From the NCBI RefSeq assembly GCF_048020265.1, contig NZ_CP171843.1, forward strand, positions 1,984,001-2,048,000: 64,000 nucleotides of DNA, in the 5' to 3' direction. This document shows, in pieces, positions 62,627 to 64,000 of the stretch. Each line of letters starts with the position of its first letter. Positions within the stretch are counted from its first letter, which is position 1. The translations under genes were made by a program, and so were the position numbers. Under the pieces are notes generated by a model. That model did no database searches, was not told the origin of the DNA, and saw only the letters and a program-made list of their open reading frames with translations. The stretch comes from Limnohabitans_A sp048020265 (lineage in GTDB: Bacteria; Pseudomonadota; Gammaproteobacteria; Burkholderiales; Burkholderiaceae_C).

Positions 62627-63523
62627 TTATTCGTCGGTGTCGGGGGGCAAACCTTCCAGTGCAGGTGCGGGCAAAGTCGCAGGCTCCGCCACCACGGCAC
62701 GCAAGGTTTCGCGCAGCATTTTTTTCTCCGGCAGACTCAAGGCGCGTGCCAAGCGCTGGCGCATGCGCAGCAGCAGCTGACGGTCCACCTCTTGGGGGAT
62801 ACCCCGGCTGATCTGCAGCGCATCGCGCAGGTCTTCGCGCAGGTCTTCGGGTTCATCGGCCCACCAGGCGGTGATGACTTCGTGCATCGACTTGCGCAAC
62901 TCTTCCACGTCTTCTACAGCCAGCCCCATACCGGTGGGCAACTTGCCTTGCAGCATGTCGGCCAAGGCCTGGGAGTTGACCACCACGCGGCGATCGGCCT
63001 GGGACAGCAGGCGGGCCCAGCCTGGATCGGTGCGCACCATTTGGGGCATGTTGCGGGCCGACTCGTCGGCCAGCAGGTGCACGCTCAGGCCGCTCAACTG
63101 AGCCTCGTCGATGGTGGCCAAAAAGCGTTCATCGTCACTGGCCACCAACACATGGTCGCAGGCATGGTGCTCGGCCAGCTGTTTGAGGTCATGCCCCAAG
63201 GAGCGCAGCAAGGACGCGCCGCCATCGGCATCGTGCGTTTGCACCAGACGCACGATCTGGTCGTCAATGATCAGCCCATCCGAGCGGTCGCTGTACCAGT
63301 AAATGCGGCGCAAGTCGACATCCAGCCCGGCATGCGCCAGCGCTTGCGACAACAAATTTAGCAGGCCCTGGCGATTGACCGACTCGCCGGTGGTCCCGAC
63401 CGCGCCTTGCTGGGCCATCCAGATCAGGAAACGTCCGTCGATGAGCGCCATGCAGGTGCCGGATCGGTGTTCGCCAAAACGGCGGTCAGACGAGGTGTTG
63501 TGAGAAAAATAATCACGCTTCAT
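62627..63523 (-). CDS. NYN-domain (PIN-like) putative ribonuclease
   Basis: This 298-residue protein has an N-terminal NYN/DUF88-like domain: a first acidic motif in CMALIDGRFLIWMAQ, middle IYWYSDRSDGLIIDDQIVRLVQ, and a late acidic strand VLVASDDERFLATIDEA followed by LSVHLLADES. These correspond to the metal-binding Asp positions of PIN-fold RNases, though the second motif (SDDERF) differs from the usual SGDGDF. The C-terminal third is Leu/Arg-rich helix (LRMRQRLARALSLPEKKML). No toxin partner or modification system is next to it. RNase activity is an inference from the fold. Confidence 0.8.
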   Translation of the reverse strand: MKRDYFSHNTSSDRRFGEHRSGTCMALIDGRFLIWMAQQGAVGTTGESVNRQGLLNLLSQALAHAGLDVDLRRIYWYSDRSDGLIIDDQIVRLVQTHDADGGASLLRSLGHDLKQLAEHHACDHVLVASDDERFLATIDEAQLSGLSVHLLADESARNMPQMVRTDPGWARLLSQADRRVVVNSQALADMLQGKLPTGMGLAVEDVEELRKSMHEVITAWWADEPEDLREDLRDALQISRGIPQEVDRQLLLRMRQRLARALSLPEKKMLRETLRAVVAEPATLPAPALEGLPPDTDE

Positions 63524-63616
63524 GGTGTCAACCTATATCGATAAAAATAACGCTGCTAAAAGGTGCAGCGGCGCTCATTCTAAAGGTGGCCTCTGTCTCG
63601 GTTATAAATACCCTCT

Positions 63617-64000
63617 GTGTCCAGTTCTTTGACTTTTGATCCCCGCAATGTTCCGGTTTGGCGCATCGACCACGATATGCCCGCGGTGCCGTCGGCCCAT
63701 TTGTTGCCCGATGCCCTTCGCGCCCGGTTTGAACGGCCTCCCATCTGGCAGCCCGAAGTCGAGCGGGAAACCTCTTTTTCCACACGAGAGCCGGCCCAGG
63801 CAGCGGTGTTGGTGCCGATCGTCATGCGCGGCCCCGATGTGTCTCAGTCAACCGTGCTGCTCACCCAGCGTGCCAACCACATGGCCACACATTCCGGGCA
63901 AATCGCCTTTCCAGGTGGCAAGGTCGACCCCAGCGATGCCAGCCGACAAGCGACGGCGCTGCGTGAAGCTCAAGAGGAGGTGGGCCTGGACCCCCATCAT
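63617..64000 (+). CDS. Nudix hydrolase, CoA-pyrophosphatase type, 3' end off the window
   Basis: The 128 codons visible run to the right edge without a stop. The Nudix box begins in HSGQIAFPGGKVDPSD and continues with ALREAQEEVGLDP; this GG-x-REAQEEVG form with the preceding SGQIAFPGG is typical of CoA pyrophosphatases (NudL/YeaB). The start is taken as GTG 63617, since an in-frame stop lies at 63605-63607; TTG 63629 or ATG 63677 would give shorter proteins. A TATAAA element 9 bp before the GTG could make the mRNA nearly leaderless. It is divergent from the NYN gene with a 93-bp gap. Confidence 0.85.
   Translation, partial: MSSSLTFDPRNVPVWRIDHDMPAVPSAHLLPDALRARFERPPIWQPEVERETSFSTREPAQAAVLVPIVMRGPDVSQSTVLLTQRANHMATHSGQIAFPGGKVDPSDASRQATALREAQEEVGLDPHH

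Overview
The window is GC-rich chromosomal DNA from a betaproteobacterium of the order Burkholderiales, most likely a Comamonadaceae relative of Limnohabitans, Rhodoferax or Curvibacter. This placement is inferred from the BktB-type thiolase, the paired cyanophycin synthetases, the DctPQM transporter and overall codon use. No rRNA, tRNA, prophage, insertion sequence or CRISPR array was recognised. The most repeated non-coding element is a REP-like palindromic family present at five intergenic sites.

Layout. (1) 1-9458, minus strand: one uninterrupted reading frame for a giant Ig-like-repeat surface protein whose C-terminus lies beyond the left edge. A TolC-type outer-membrane channel is encoded just upstream (9693-10985), so the pair looks like a type I secreted adhesin and its exit duct. 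(2) 11498-14995: two membrane histidine kinases and one FixJ-type response regulator in overlapping frames. (3) 15074-19478: FKBP prolyl isomerase, then grpE, dnaK and dnaJ with sigma-32-like promoters, separated by REP pairs and a terminator. (4) 19655-21019: a beta-CASP metallo-beta-lactamase. (5) 21026-28758: a cyanophycin locus, with a DUF1854 protein and an unusual ABC exporter divergent from two cyanophycin synthetase paralogues. (6) 28761-34501, minus strand: acyltransferase, nitronate monooxygenase, acyl-CoA dehydrogenase and etfBA. (7) 34795-37678: a TRAP transporter. (8) 37750-46915: mixed housekeeping genes, including MscS, crotonase, HDAC-like amidohydrolase, MltB, an FNR-box-preceded membrane protein, SDR, Nudix, an orphan Hpt protein, DusC and GNAT. 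(9) 47008-51323: two multiheme cytochromes c, an SDR and BktB. (10) 51406-55879, minus strand: RidA, PlsY, YbaK, Tas and an acyl-CoA synthetase. (11) 55905-64000: hydrolase, envelope protein, prfB with its programmed frameshift, pepN, fbp, an NYN-domain protein and the start of a CoA-pyrophosphatase-type Nudix gene.

How the genes work together. Acyl-CoA synthetase, acyl-CoA dehydrogenase, ETF, crotonase, SDR and BktB could supply an acyl-CoA degradation pathway spread over the window. The cyanophycin locus stores nitrogen as an Asp/Arg polymer. The clearest candidate for new biology is that locus. The first synthetase has lost its Mur-ligase P-loop lysine and C-terminal lobe but keeps an HxxEH motif in its N domain. 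The second has an intact Mur-ligase site but HxxEK in place of HxxEH. The two look like complementary halves, and they sit opposite an exporter/DUF1854 pair of unknown function.

Limits: all calls come from reading the sequence and from recalled family knowledge. No similarity search, structure prediction or RNA folding was run.
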